Shown: one piece after another, positions 48,049 through 59,125 of the stretch
Position numbering within the stretch: the stretch's first letter is position 1
How the letters are laid out: each line of letters opens with the position of its first letter
NCBI GenBank assembly: GCA_025201765.1
Contig: MU623443.1
Location: forward strand, 1-64,000
From: Daldinia sp. FL1419
Taxonomy: Eukaryota > Ascomycota > Sordariomycetes > Xylariales > Hypoxylaceae
Reading direction: 5' to 3'
Length of the DNA stretch: 64,000 nt
Position numbers and translations under genes: made by a program
The notes under the pieces: generated by a model
Seen by the model: only the letters and a program-made list of their open reading frames with translations
What the model was told of the DNA's origin: nothing
Database searches by the model: none

Positions 48049-49739
48049 ATGGGGCCTAAAAAGAAAACACAGGCACCGTCAAGGGTAGGAGATCCCTACT
48101 CGAAATTGCTCCATCGATTCTACGAACCTCTGATTCTGTCGAAGGTCCTTGGTCGGACTCGAGGAACGCACACTTCGGCTCCCCAGGATAATGGGGACGA
48201 TCAACGCAGATGTAGGAGGCTGCTTCGCAACCTGTCTTACCTCTGCGATTACGACAAGGGTGGTGATACGACTTCATCTATTGCTCTCGAGGATAGCGAG
48301 CAATGCTACGTCTTCTGGATCGCATCAAACGCAACTCGCACAGGAAACAAGATCGTTGAGTTTTTAGAGTCATCTTTAGCGAAAGTATATCGTATCGTCA
48401 CAACTACAGAAGACCAGAGGCGTTCCCTGGAAGCTGAATTTACCCGCGCGTGTATAGATTTTGCTAAGAGTAGGGTGAAGAACGAAGTTAATCTGCTATC
48501 AGGCGCGGCAAGGAAGTGCAAAGCACATATTGATAATGAGGATCGTGGAGCGGGTTGGTTTTAACTATTAGGTGGCATATTTCAAGCCTTACTTACAACG
48601 CATACCACAGATTCCCGACTAGCAAATTGGCTAGAGCAATTCATTTCGATTAAAGAAAAGCCCATCGCAGATGCTTGCCTCCAAGCCTATAACCAACGAA
48701 AGGCGCCGGAATCGCGCTTGCTAGAGGACAGAACATATACTGGCAACGGAGATACTAGTTTCTATAAACATGCGTCTCCTTTTACCGATGTGCGCCACCG
48801 TCTAGGCCGCTTGGCTCATCATATCCGGGCACCAAAGGAAATTATTGAAGACTCACTCGAACTGGTCCACCTATTCGACGTATACAAGGTTCGTTTAGTC
48901 AAGCCACCGGCGAGTAATTCACCACCATGTGCCGACTCTCTTACCAAGCTTGACGGTATACTCAAGCGCATGCTGCCGGCTAATGACCCAAGGCTCGATG
49001 AATACACCGAAGCTTCAGTGTCTTTAGACCATAGATTTCAGATTACACAAAGAATCCGCAAACAATATGGTAGCAAGTCCTTCAAGCCGCGTGTTCATGC
49101 CGAAATCCAGATCCTAGAACATTTCTGTGCAAAGCAACTCCGTTACGTTGATAATGACCGGTACATTGGATGCAGCAAGCCGGCATGCTATTGCTGTTAC
49201 CTCTACTTTTCTCATCATAATTCTATGCCCGTGAAACCTGAATCGCACCAAAAGATATATTTGAATTGGGGGCTACCAGCGTTACCCAACGGGTCTGATG
49301 ATCCGGGATACATTCCACAGCGAGACTTGATGAACAAGATGCTAGAAACCATTAGAAAAGATGCCCTGGCGCAGATCATTCGACAGGCGGGGCCACTTAC
49401 ATCACATCCCGATTCACTGACGGGGATTACTGTTTCAACGAAGGCATTTCCTGTGGATATAGCACGCTCTGGAGAGAGTTCCCTTGATATACAACTAAAG
49501 AATTTGGGCTATGGTTTGTCTCGTTGATTGCCGCTGAACCCACTTGCAAGATGCTAATATATCCAGACCTGGACGCACTGGAGATCACCCCCACCGCAGA
49601 ATCGCCAGATACTGTCGAAGAGTCGAGTAGCTCATCTTTCGACTACGATAATTTGGCGAGTTGCGAGCCTCAAGATGAGACCGTGGATGGATCTGAGTCA
49701 GATTCCGATTCCGATTCTGACGGCGGAGTCTTTCTGTAG
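48049..49739 (+). CDS. OTT_1508-type deaminase-like protein with acidic Ser tail
   Basis: Preferred model: exons 48049-48553, 48611-49513 and 49567-49739, joining in frame to 526 residues. The first intron (57 nt, donor gttggt, acceptor accacag) removes an in-frame TAA at 48562. The second (53 nt, donor gtttgt, branch gctaat, acceptor tccag) joins the body to the tail. Both donors are non-consensus, so a nonsense mutation at 48562 is the alternative. The middle region has KAPESRLLEDRTYTGNGDTS and FYKHASPFTDVRHRLGRLAH. The deaminase core shows HAE (His331, Glu333) and PACYCC (Cys361, Cys364), the zinc-ligand pattern of the cytidine-deaminase-like fold, here as in the OTT_1508 family. The tail is Asp/Ser/Glu-rich (SESDSDSDSDGG). 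The substrate is unknown; related prokaryotic members are tied to toxin or conflict systems. Confidence 0.75.
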
Positions 49740-51228
49740 CGTGTGTACGACGCGGTGTGAAGGCATATTGGATAAGAGATGGACTTGGCTGGCTTGTGGC
49801 TTGAAGTTCGGAATTGGATTAACTAATAAGAATAAACTTATAACCGTCCCGACTGCCGGAAACTTGAACCGAACTCTAAAGATGGTAACTATAGTTATGT
49901 ACCTAATTAGAGGTTAACTAGTTGGTGTAAGCGTTGAACTTTAATATGTCGTCAGTTGCTAGTTGCTATTTGCTAGTTCCTAGTTACCCCAAGTGCTTAG
50001 GTAGTTATAGTTTATATCTCATCCGAGTCCTTGTCACTAGTTAACTTACTATATTTCACTTGATCGACGTCGATGTAAACATTCAAAATGCAAATCATCA
50101 ACTTTCTCGTACGCATTTGTACACGTACATTTTTTTACCACCTGCATCACCCATCAATCGGGCAATACCCTGTTAGGCAAAGTCTGAGTCCAGAAGGCGT
50201 GGCTAAACAGGGATTTTTCTTTCTGGGGACCTTGTGCCAAGCGCGAAGCTGGTAGCCAATTCTCCTGGTTGTGTTCTAATTGGCTCATCGTGACTGGTTC
50301 TGCTTAAAAAGGATACCGTCGCAGTTCCCACAGATTCCCATTGCAGCGGCGCCTGGGTTGCTATCGGAACCCTGGTCAGGTACGCGGATACCTCCCTATC
50401 GCGCTTCTATCACTCGACTGCTCAATCTAGAAATCTGGAGATCAAATTGAGCTAGCGGAGCTTTGACTTTTGGTCTGCTTCCCTAAACCTAATCAACAAA
50501 AAGGGGTGTGGGAAAATCCCCCCCCTTGCCTGGAACCTGATTTGACCCAGCTTTCCATGCGCATACTTGTTAATCGCTTACCTCTTTTGCGTTGATGTCC
50601 AACATCGCGGTATCGCTCTACTTTTTGTTGAAATTCCTACACCGATTCTTATCAACTCTTACCGACAACCCTCTGCAGTTAATTCAAGTCATATTGTTTG
50701 ATTGATTACCTTTGGCTCTGTAGTAAATTCGTGGCTGACTGAGAGGAGAACGAAAAAAAAAAAAAAAAAAAAGAAAAAAAAGGTGTGATCACATTCGCCT
50801 GCGGTAGCATAAGGAACATAAATAAGCAACACAATGCGACATAACCATACATAACTGGGAAAGAGCCTTACCGAGATTACGACTAATAACTACTACAAAG
50901 TACTTTTTATTTAATAATCAATATTGCTTTTTTCTTTCCTACATCGCACGAGTCGAACCTCAATACTCCTCTCCCTTTTCCGCTCGTCTGAATTTTGAAG
51001 CTTGCATTCCGGTGCCGCCTATACCTTTTTATGCCTTTTTAAACGCCACCCGTCACTCGTCACCATCCAGCATCAAGTTATCTGACATACATACCTGGGC
51101 AAATATATTACGTGGGGTTCTCTCGTTTCACAAAGCATTCTGCAGCAAGAGTAGGCGCAAACTGAGTGGGAGCTTAAGGACCTTGGGGGACTTTAAAAAG
51201 GCATTGTTCCTATCGACCGATTCCACAC
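49740..51228. other. Intergenic region upstream of mevalonate kinase
   Basis: No gene is seen. It holds an A-rich run at about 50751-50781 and CT-rich leader-like sequence in the last 300 bases. Confidence 0.55.
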
Positions 51229-52858
51229 ATGACTTTCATTCCTACGACCCCTGATAGCTCGACCTCGGAAATGTCCAACGGCACCAATGGCTTCCACAAG
51301 GAGCTGGATGAGCTCCATATAGACGATAATAAAAACGGTGTTGCTAGTACCAATGGACGATCCGTATCTTCACCAGTTGAAGAGAACGAAAAAAGGAAGA
51401 AGAGGATGAGTCGCAAGCTCTCCAGTCCCATGATGCCGTCCTTCATGGTTTCGGCTCCGGGCAAAGTCATCGTCTTTGGTGAACACGCGGTAGTCTATGG
51501 CAAGGTATGATACGATTTACTTTCTTCGCAATTAATTATTTTCTCGGGCTCAAGTTCACAACGTATAGGCCGCTATCGCCGCCTCCGTGTCTCTCCGCTC
51601 CTATCTCCTAGTGACGCATCTCTCCAAATCGAAACGCACGGTAACCATGCAATTTCCCGACATCGATCTTATTCATACGTGGAACATCGACGAACTACCA
51701 TGGGATGTATTCCAACAACCTTCCAAGAAGAAATACTACTACGATCTTGTCACATCTCTCGATCCCGATCTTGTAAAAGCTATGCAACCGCACCTTGCCG
51801 ACGTATCGTTAGGGAAGTCTGAAGCCGAGCGGAAAATCCACCAAAATTCCGCCGCTTCGTTTTTATACCTGTTCCTATCACTAGGATCGCCGAAATCGCC
51901 AGGTTGCAGATACACTCTTCGGTCGACAATACCCATCGGGGCTGGCGTTGGTAGTAGTGCGTCCATTGGGGTTTGCTTGGCTGCTGCTATGCTATTACAG
52001 ATCCGTACACTCTCTGGCCCGCACCCCGACCAACCCCCCGAGGAGGCTCGTTTACAAGTAGAAAGGATAAACAGATGGGCCTTCGTGGCTGAAATGTGCA
52101 TACACGGTAATCCTTCTGGCGTGGACAACACGGTTTCTACACACGGAAAGGCAGTGGTGTACCAACGGACAGATTACAAAAAGCCTCCTACTGTGACACC
52201 GCTATGGGACTTTCCTGAATTGCCATTACTGTTGGTTAATACCAAGACACCGAAGTCCACAGCCGTCGAAGTGGCCAAGGTTGGGAAGCTAAGGAGCACA
52301 CACCGAGAGTTGGTTGGAACAATTATGGATGCGATAGACAAGGTTACCAGAAGTGCGGAGAGTTTAATCGAGGAGGAATATTTCGACAACGAAGAAACAG
52401 AAAGTCTACGGCGCGTAGGGGAACTCATGACAATCAACCATGGTTTACTATCTGCTTTGGGTGTTTCGCACCCTCGCCTCGAACGGATACGAGAATTGGT
52501 CGACCACGAAGGGTTCGGATGGTCGAAGCTTACCGGGGCGGGTGGTGGTGGTTGCTCGATCTCGTTAATGAAGCCCGATATCCCACAAGAAAAGCTCGAC
52601 AAGCTCGAGCGCGAGCTTGACATGGAGGGGTATCAAACATTCAGGACGACACTAGGTGGGGATGGTGTCGGAGTGTTATGGCCCGCTGTGCTGAAGAACG
52701 GTCTAGACGAAGACGAAGAGGGCGGTATGGAGATCGATCTCGAAGGCTTCCTGAACGCGCCGGGTAACGATGGCGTGGAGAAGCTAGTTGGTGTATCCGG
52801 CGGTTTAGATGGGGCCGAAAGAGAAGGTTGGAAGTTCTGGAGGGTTGAGAGCCAATGA
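51229..52858 (+). CDS. ERG12: Mevalonate kinase
   Basis: Phosphorylates mevalonate with ATP in the isoprenoid/ergosterol pathway, cytosolic or peroxisomal. Two exons, 51229-51504 and 51569-52858, give 521 residues. An N-terminal extension of about 70 Ser/Asn-rich residues precedes the conserved start APGKVIVFGEHAVVYGK, where the intron lies. The GHMP ATP-binding loop is PIGAGVGSSASIGVCLA, followed by GNPSGVDNTVSTHGKAV and the C-terminal LTGAGGGGCSISL. Length is above the yeast enzyme (443), owing to the leader and a C-terminal acidic extension (DEDEEGGMEIDLEGF). An internal ATG (MSNGTNGF) could also be the start. The prenyltransferase alpha gene follows on the same strand after 674 bp. Confidence 0.96.
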
Positions 52859-53532
52859 CGAGAGACGATAGGAAGATGGGAGGCGATTTTGGGAAAATAG
52901 ATGCTTTTATGGATCGTACCTAGGTAGATATGGGCAATGCGGTATATTAGCGGTATACTGGCGGTGTATTCGGGGCTCTCGTTCTGGTTGTATCCGGTAC
53001 AATAATTATAGAGAAGCATCGATAGAAACGCAATCGATGAAAAGGAATGAGCAGCTCGGTCATGGTTTACACATGGTAAATGAAGGGATTGTAAGATGGC
53101 AACGGGTTTCGGAGGGGGATTTTATTATGCTAGAGCAATATTTTATGTTTAACTATTAATAAGATTAATTCATTGGCGAAACGCGGTTGTCTCTCAAAAA
53201 TGTACCTACCTACATATATAGTACCTTGGGTATTATAGCAGTGTTGATGGCGTTCTTTAAAGGTTGGTCGCGCTTAAGTACCCCTCGATTCCTCTATATT
53301 GTAGGCACCTAGGTTACCTAGGTATTTAAGGTTAGGTTAGGTAGGTACCTAGGTAGGTATTGTACTTTAGGTATTGTACAATACGGTACCCTGTATGCAG
53401 GTCCGCCACTACGGTTAGTGGAATTTTGCTTGTTATCAGCCTTCATTCCTAAGAATCTTTTGGGGGTCTCCAAATTAGTCAAGGTATTTATCTAAACCCC
53501 ACCATCCACCATCCACCACAAACATCGCAACC
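52859..53532. other. Intergenic region between ERG12 and the prenyltransferase alpha gene
   Basis: 674 bp separate the two genes. It is dense in TAGG/CCTA motifs at about 53205-53225 and 53300-53375 (for example ggtaggtacctaggtaggta). It must hold the downstream gene's promoter. Confidence 0.6.
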
Positions 53533-55217
53533 ATGCCTCCAAAGAACAAAGGGGGTGCTAAGGCAAAAGCATTAGAACGTACATTATTCGGAATCATTCT
53601 TATTTCTATCTATTAGGAGTTTTACTAACTAGTTGGTTGGTTAGCAACGAAACAAGAAGCTCCGAAGCAACCCCAAACCATCAAAGAGCTCGAGTGGCAG
53701 TGGTACTACGAGACGAACCCTTACCAAAAGTCCTTCGAAGAGCTTGGTCTCCATGGCATGACCCCAGCTGATCGACAAGCTTACCTCAACCAAGAATACA
53801 TAAAACCGGGCGCTGCCAAAACTCTCTCCAACAAAGCCCAAAAAGAGCTGTGGAAGCAGCTGAACGAAGCCAACGTCCCTCTGCGTAGCTTACCCCGGCC
53901 GCGCGACCACCAGTGGGGTCGCGACAAGAACGGCCGTGATATCGGTGACTACACCGTCGAGGAATACGAAGCACGAGAAGCGAAGAAGGCTAAGCTTTTG
54001 TTGCTACTGGACGAGAGCTCGGCTTTTAAGGTCAAGCGCGCCAAGGCCGACGAAAACAATCCCAACCTCGAGAAGACATACACTTGTACCGAAGAAGACT
54101 TAGAAGCTGAAAAAGCTAGGCGGAAAGAGATGTCACAATTACAGCAGGACCTATACGGTGCTAAGATGGACCCGTACGAACTGGATCCAGACTGGGACGA
54201 CGTCGTACCGATACCCCAGGTCGAACCAGAGGGAGCGCTTGCTGCTATTGCCTATCCAGATGAATATTCCGAATGTACGTTCACATATATATTACTCCCT
54301 AAGGGTCCGCATAAACCATATATGCTGACAGCTCCGTAGCCATGTCCTACCTCCGCGCTGTTATGGCGGTAAAAGAATACTCACCGAGATGTCTCAGACT
54401 AACCGAGCGTATCATATCCCTAAACCCGGCACACTATACCGTTTGGCTTTATAGATTCTCCATTGTGCAGGCTCTAAACATATCTATACCTGATGAGATC
54501 GAATGGCTCAACGAAGTTTCCCTCGCATACATCAAGAACTACCAGATCTGGAACCACAGACAACAACTAATGGAACACTACTACCCAGCAATAGTGACAG
54601 TGCCCCAAGAAGTAGCTGATCTGGCGAACAGCGAACGAAAGTTCTTGGAGAAAATGCTCAAGTTAGACACTAAGAACTACCACGTCTGGAGTTACAGGCA
54701 ATATATAGTGCGCAAGCTGGGCATGTGGGACGACGTCGAAAGACAGAGTATAGAGACTATGATCCACGAGGACGTTCGTAATAACTCCGCTTGGTCGCAC
54801 CGCTTCTTTTTAGTGTTCTCGGATCCGTCATACGCAAATCCCGACTCTCACGCCACGGAATACGATCCTAAGATACCAGACACCATCATCGACCGCGAAG
54901 TCGAGTACGCGCAGCAGAAGATTGAGCTAGAGCCGCAGAACCAGAGTCCCTGGAATTACCTTCGAGGTGTGCTAGTCAAGGGAGGACGAAAACTGGGGAC
55001 TGTAAGAGAGTTTTCAGAGCAGTTTGCCACTAAGCTAGGTGATGCGGAAGGAGAACGGGTTAGAAGTTCGCATGCTCTAGATTTACTAGCGGATATTTAT
55101 AAGGAGGCGGGAGAACTAGATAAAGCGGAATTGGTGCTACAACGTCTAGGGGATAAATGGGATCGAATTCGCAAGGGGTACTGGGAATATAGACGGAGGC
55201 TATTGAGGGCGGCCTAG
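53533..55217 (+). CDS. RAM2: Protein farnesyltransferase / geranylgeranyltransferase I alpha subunit with N-terminal extension
   Basis: Shared alpha subunit that, with different beta subunits, prenylates CAAX proteins. Exons 53533-53578, 53645-54274 and 54340-55217 join in frame to 517 residues. From about residue 195 the sequence is the classic fungal form: DPDWDDVVPIPQ, then PFTA repeats NPAHYTVWLYRF, NYQIWNHRQQLM, NYHVWSYRQYIV, NNSAWSHRFFLV and NQSPWNYLRGVL. The first about 190 residues are extra: TIKELEWQWYYETNPYQKS, GLHGMTPADRQAYLN, DHQWGRDKNGRDIGDYTVEE, then charged helices. They are encoded in the same open exon as DWDDVVPIPQ. Usual length is about 320-380, so the extension is notable; I do not recognise a domain in it. 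The stop is followed by a convergent gene. Confidence 0.93.
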
Positions 55218-55828
55218 TGTTCGAAGGACCGTGATTGGCCTCTGGCTACAAAGGCGCAGCCAGATGAGAAAGATTGGATTTTGCTGCATGGGAAGTAGAT
55301 GGGACGGAAGAGGGTCGGGATGGAAATATGGAAATATCATTAAGCGGGCAAAGGAATAGCACAGTTACCTCCTAGCTAGAAGTAAGGCCGTTGCGATGCA
55401 CTCAAGTCAAAATGAAACTTGAATTCATGATTTTGAAGAGTTTGTAACTATGGGAATCTACGGATGAGTAGCGTTATCTATAACTCGGCTCGTTACATCG
55501 GGCTTTGATATGCAAACTACTCCTCTCGGCCTTTGGATGAACCATATCCTCTCCCGTGAACTTTGGAGTTATTATCCCCTTTTATCCTGTAACTCGATTC
55601 ATAGCGTCTGGACAGCTAGGGTTATAGTCAGCTGAAGGCCTCAACCCTTTAGTTTCACATATATCATAACTATTACTTGATTTACCAGAGAATATACTAT
55701 CCCTATTCCTCGTGTTTCACCTATAACTGCTAGTAATATCTCAGTCGAACAACGCCATCAGGTATAATTTATAGGAACGTTAGAAATACACTTCCCTCTC
55801 CATCCCATCCCTTTGCCGTCTTTCCCCC
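55218..55828. other. Convergent intergenic region
   Basis: 3' flanks of the prenyltransferase alpha and Mtr2-like genes. No gene or motif stands out. Confidence 0.5.
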
Positions 55829-56504
55829 TCACAGCGCGCGAAAGTTCTGACTAACAATAACCCACTTCCTCAAGCCCCGCGGCGCATTCCTGCCCCAGGC
55901 CTCCCAATGCGGGACGAGGAGAAACGCCTCGTTGAACGGTTTCTCGAGGGGCTCGTCGTCCTCAGCGCTGTTGCCCACAGCCAACGCCTCACCGACCCTC
56001 GCGCCATCCCCCCGTCCGCGGCCGTACCGCACCGTCCCGCTAACCTGCACGGCGACACTCATCCTCTCGCCGTTCCGCAGCGCGGCGATGGCCTGGGGCG
56101 CGGGCGCGGAGTCCGGCTCGCCGATGCGGTAGGCGGGGTTTGCGGGGTGCGCGTCGAAGGACGCGACGTCGTACGTGACGGGGCCGCCTTGCGCTTCGAG
56201 CAGGGACTCGTAGGCGGATACGTCCGGCACGGCCAGGCCGTTGATGCTGATGTCGGGCTTTACGCCCGCGGCGGCGAGGCGGCTGGACGTGCTCGCGTAG
56301 AAGCCGCCTAGCGGGCGCCGCTTGCTGAGGGCTTCGTAGAAGTGGTCTATGAAGGATTGGGCGGCTGGAGGGGCGTTAGTATGTTTTTATGTTTAAGACG
56401 AGAGGAGAGGAGAGGAGAGGGGAGGGGAGGGGAGGGGAGGGTGTGGGAGTGGGAGTACCTTCGCTGGCCACTTTGGCTTGGGTCTCTGGGGTTGGTAAAG
56501 CCAT
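55829..56504 (-). CDS. MTR2: NTF2-like protein, probable mRNA export factor Mtr2
   Basis: Two exons, 56504-56459 and 56364-55829, give 193 residues. After MALPTPETQAKVASEAAQ comes the NTF2-like first helix SFIDHFYEALSKRRPLGGFY, then KPDISINGLAV, YDVASFDAHPANP and SVAVQVSGTVRYG. It ends with FNEAFLLVPHWEAWGRNA and WVIVSQNFRAL. This order, including the loop rich in Gly/Arg/Glu and the N-F-R end, fits fungal Mtr2, the NTF2-like partner of Mex67 in nuclear mRNA export. A generic NTF2-like protein is the alternative. The intron (56365-56458) carries a strong purine/G-run tract on the plus strand. GC content is much higher than in neighbours. Confidence 0.75.
56395..56455. repeat. Polypurine tract with five clustered G runs inside MTR2 intron
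   Basis: The plus strand repeats gagagg and then ggggaggggaggggagggg, with G runs at 56419-56422, 56424-56427, 56429-56432, 56434-56437 and 56439-56441 separated by single A. It fits the simple G-quadruplex pattern; the transcript of the minus-strand gene carries the C-rich complement near its 5' splice site. Confidence 0.8.
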
Positions 56505-57042
56505 TCCCCTAATCTCTAGGATCTTGTATAACTCCGAATTCCTTATTCCGAGAACTTGTGCCTTAAGCCCCGATATAGCGACGAGCTAAGTGGCAGTAGT
56601 AGTTAAGGTTCCGTCCCAAGTAGAGCAGGGTTGAATTTACAAATGACGCAATTTTAAAGTGATAAAAAACAAGAGAACAATCGGTATTCGACTACTCGGT
56701 TCCCCTAAATTAGATATCAAAACAAGCCTTTAAATAGGTCGGTTGAAAGGTGAGTTTATGTGGTCAGCCACTTAAAGGTACAATAAGATGAATCAAAGAT
56801 TGAGATATCACGAAAACGTTTAATTTTGCCACACTGTGAGACTTTACCCTTCTTGGTCGCAACTGCCGTTCAATTTGACTAGTGTGACAGTCTGAACTGT
56901 GGGTCTGACACAGTATACATTTCTCACCGAGGCCAATTACCTACGTTACTGACCGTAATAAATCTTATAATCCAACTAACCATAGGTCATATCTTCTTCC
57001 TTTCAACCTGTATTCCCATACCTATACTGGATATCCTGCGAT
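56505..57042. other. Intergenic region
   Basis: Promoter side of the Mtr2-like gene and 3' flank of the Zn2Cys6 gene. Nothing recognisable. Confidence 0.5.
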
Positions 57043-58188
57043 CTACCTAAGAACTAAATCAACTTTGGATTTCGGGTAAATTCCTGCTTCCTCCATGGGC
57101 CAGGCCATAATATGTCTATATTCCGAAGGTACCAATTCCTCGATCTTCATCAGTAATGGCTTAACTCGCTCTTTGAGCCACCATCTATCTTCCACTCGAT
57201 GCAACAAGACACACCAGAACGCCATGATGATGAGCGCCGCTGGATGTCTTGCAGCCAGATCATCTCCGATGCGCTGTTGATTCATAAAAGGAGGGAATCT
57301 AAGAGCGGCGTTCTTGCGATTCAGCGCTGTGTCCGCTCGATCCGACAGGTAAAAACTCAGTCGCAGCTTGTATATTATCTGTGCATATGCCTCTTTATGT
57401 TCGGGCGCGATAGGGAGTTCCTCGCTCAGCTGGAGGAGCCGAGCATCTGTAGGCCCGTCGCCTAGGTCTTCTTCTTTAGGTGTATATAAATCTCCCAGAA
57501 GCACCCGTAGGGGAGATCGCACAATACTAGGGCCATGCTCCACGGTGACCGCCGCAGTACCATGGATAAGCACCAGCCATTCGGCCAGAGATCCAGTTTC
57601 CTCGTTAAATAAAAGCGATGAGGCGTCCTTTGCTGCGGCGAAGTGATATGGTATAAATAAGCACGAGCAAGCAAACAGCGCAAGAGCCGTCTCAGACGAG
57701 CTCGCAGACAAGGCCTCGCGAAACAGGGGAATAGCTTTAGCCTGATGTTCCGTGGCTATGCGCTCTAAAAACCTCGCGTGCTCCGGCGTCGCCGACTTTA
57801 AATGCAACGCCGCGACCGCCAGAATCTCATGCAACAGAAACGGATACTGCGTCGCGAGATCCGGAATGGTTTCTCTCCAAACCGCAATAGACGCGCTGTC
57901 GTCCGCCTGCGCTATAGCCGTGGCCTTCGCAAAATGCTGGAAAAGCCCAAAATCCGTAAACGTAAACGTCGGCTCCTCATATGACCGGACTACCACGACT
58001 TCGGGTGTGCCCGAGTTCGACCGACACGCAATCCCCGGTAACGACGCCGGTACCAGACTGCACGGAAGCTGTCTCTTGGCGCAGTATGAGCACGGCTGCT
58101 TCTCGTCGCATTTCACCTTCTTGCTCTTGCACGTGGTACATCCGCCCCGGCTCTTGTGGTGATATCTCCGGGATGTAGACGACGACAT
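57043..58188 (-). CDS. Zn(2)-Cys(6) fungal transcription factor
   Basis: A single exon of 381 residues. The N terminus carries the binuclear zinc cluster with Cys at 17, 20, 27, 33, 36 and 43 (GGCTTCKSKKVKC, PCSYCAKRQLPC). The remainder is helical and resembles the fungal-specific regulatory domain type seen with short Upc2-like regulators: FTDFGLFQHFAKATA, LLHEILAVAALHL, then FREALSASSSETALALFACS. The C terminus is a Trp-rich helix region around VLLHRVEDRWWLKERVKPLL. It would bind DNA in the nucleus. Targets are unknown; there is no adjacent cluster it obviously controls. The ATG is the first in frame and the gene is intact. Confidence 0.9.
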   Translation of the reverse strand: MSSSTSRRYHHKSRGGCTTCKSKKVKCDEKQPCSYCAKRQLPCSLVPASLPGIACRSNSGTPEVVVVRSYEEPTFTFTDFGLFQHFAKATAIAQADDSASIAVWRETIPDLATQYPFLLHEILAVAALHLKSATPEHARFLERIATEHQAKAIPLFREALSASSSETALALFACSCLFIPYHFAAAKDASSLLFNEETGSLAEWLVLIHGTAAVTVEHGPSIVRSPLRVLLGDLYTPKEEDLGDGPTDARLLQLSEELPIAPEHKEAYAQIIYKLRLSFYLSDRADTALNRKNAALRFPPFMNQQRIGDDLAARHPAALIIMAFWCVLLHRVEDRWWLKERVKPLLMKIEELVPSEYRHIMAWPMEEAGIYPKSKVDLVLR

Positions 58189-59125
58189 GTTGAGGCGAGA
58201 TTCATTTCTAGACCTTTTGGTTTTCTTGTTTTGACCTCTACCCCTTAAACTATTAAATACTTAGGTAAGTTGCCTATCTATAACTACAAGCTATTTATCG
58301 CTCAGATATTTATATCGCTGCCTACCCTCCCGTCGGATTCTATAATACTACATTACCGGGGACGTACGTAACTCGAGGCGTTTTTTCCTCGACGCCATCC
58401 ATGCAACACCTACAAAATGTGGACATTTACACTTACCTCCGTACCTTTCAGCCAAGTGGAGCCGGATGTACTCGAATGGTAGCAAAGCCCAGCGGCGTAT
58501 TTCGTTCTTCTTATGCATTTATGGAGTCACGCCGCACTATGGCATCTTGCTAGAGCGAATCGCGGAAAGTATTCCGCTTCCTCACCGTGGCTCGTGTAAC
58601 CATACATTAGAAATCATCCGACTTGCACCTTATACTAGCACATCCCACACCTTAGGTAGTTTCAATATAGGTAGACTTTGGTTTAGCAGTCGAGAATCCT
58701 AAGTATCTGAATACTAGGGCCACGTTCACAGCTCATTATGCGCAAGGTTATCAAGTAATCCCACGAATATTTGATAATAATAGCCTCTAAAGTCTCCTTA
58801 AAGCACATACCGCCAAACCGCGTTGCTGCAATTGCGGTTCTAGAACATCCGTGCCAATTGCTCATTCTGTATACAAGATGCCTCGCCAGATCAACTCAAG
58901 CTAGCGTGGAGTCACGGGGTGTCTCGACCGAGCGCCAGTCCTCCTGTCTAGTGATCTAGTAATCCTCTCGCTTTCCCTCGTTATTTTCATACGGCTAATA
59001 CGTTTAGACCCGAAAATCCAGGTGCTCGCAAAATTGGAGCGGCGTTTATATTCGGCCTCGTAGTCTATCCTCTTCGGAGCCTCGTCTTTTTCTTTCTTTT
59101 TTTTATGTAGGTCGAATCATGCCGT
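58189..59125. other. Intergenic region
   Basis: No supported gene. The left part is the promoter side of the Zn2Cys6 gene; it has CCTA/TAGG motifs near 58258-58265. Confidence 0.5.

Noticed and set aside
48562..48564. Premature stop in the deaminase-like gene as proof of a pseudogene
   Set aside because: A 57-nt intron of the right phase (48554-48610) removes it and rejoins protein-like sequence, so I kept a functional gene model with the alternative noted.
55907..56311. Plus-strand frame opposite the Mtr2-like gene
   Set aside because: Antisense shadow in GC-rich coding DNA; the minus strand has the recognisable NTF2-like protein and in-frame splice.
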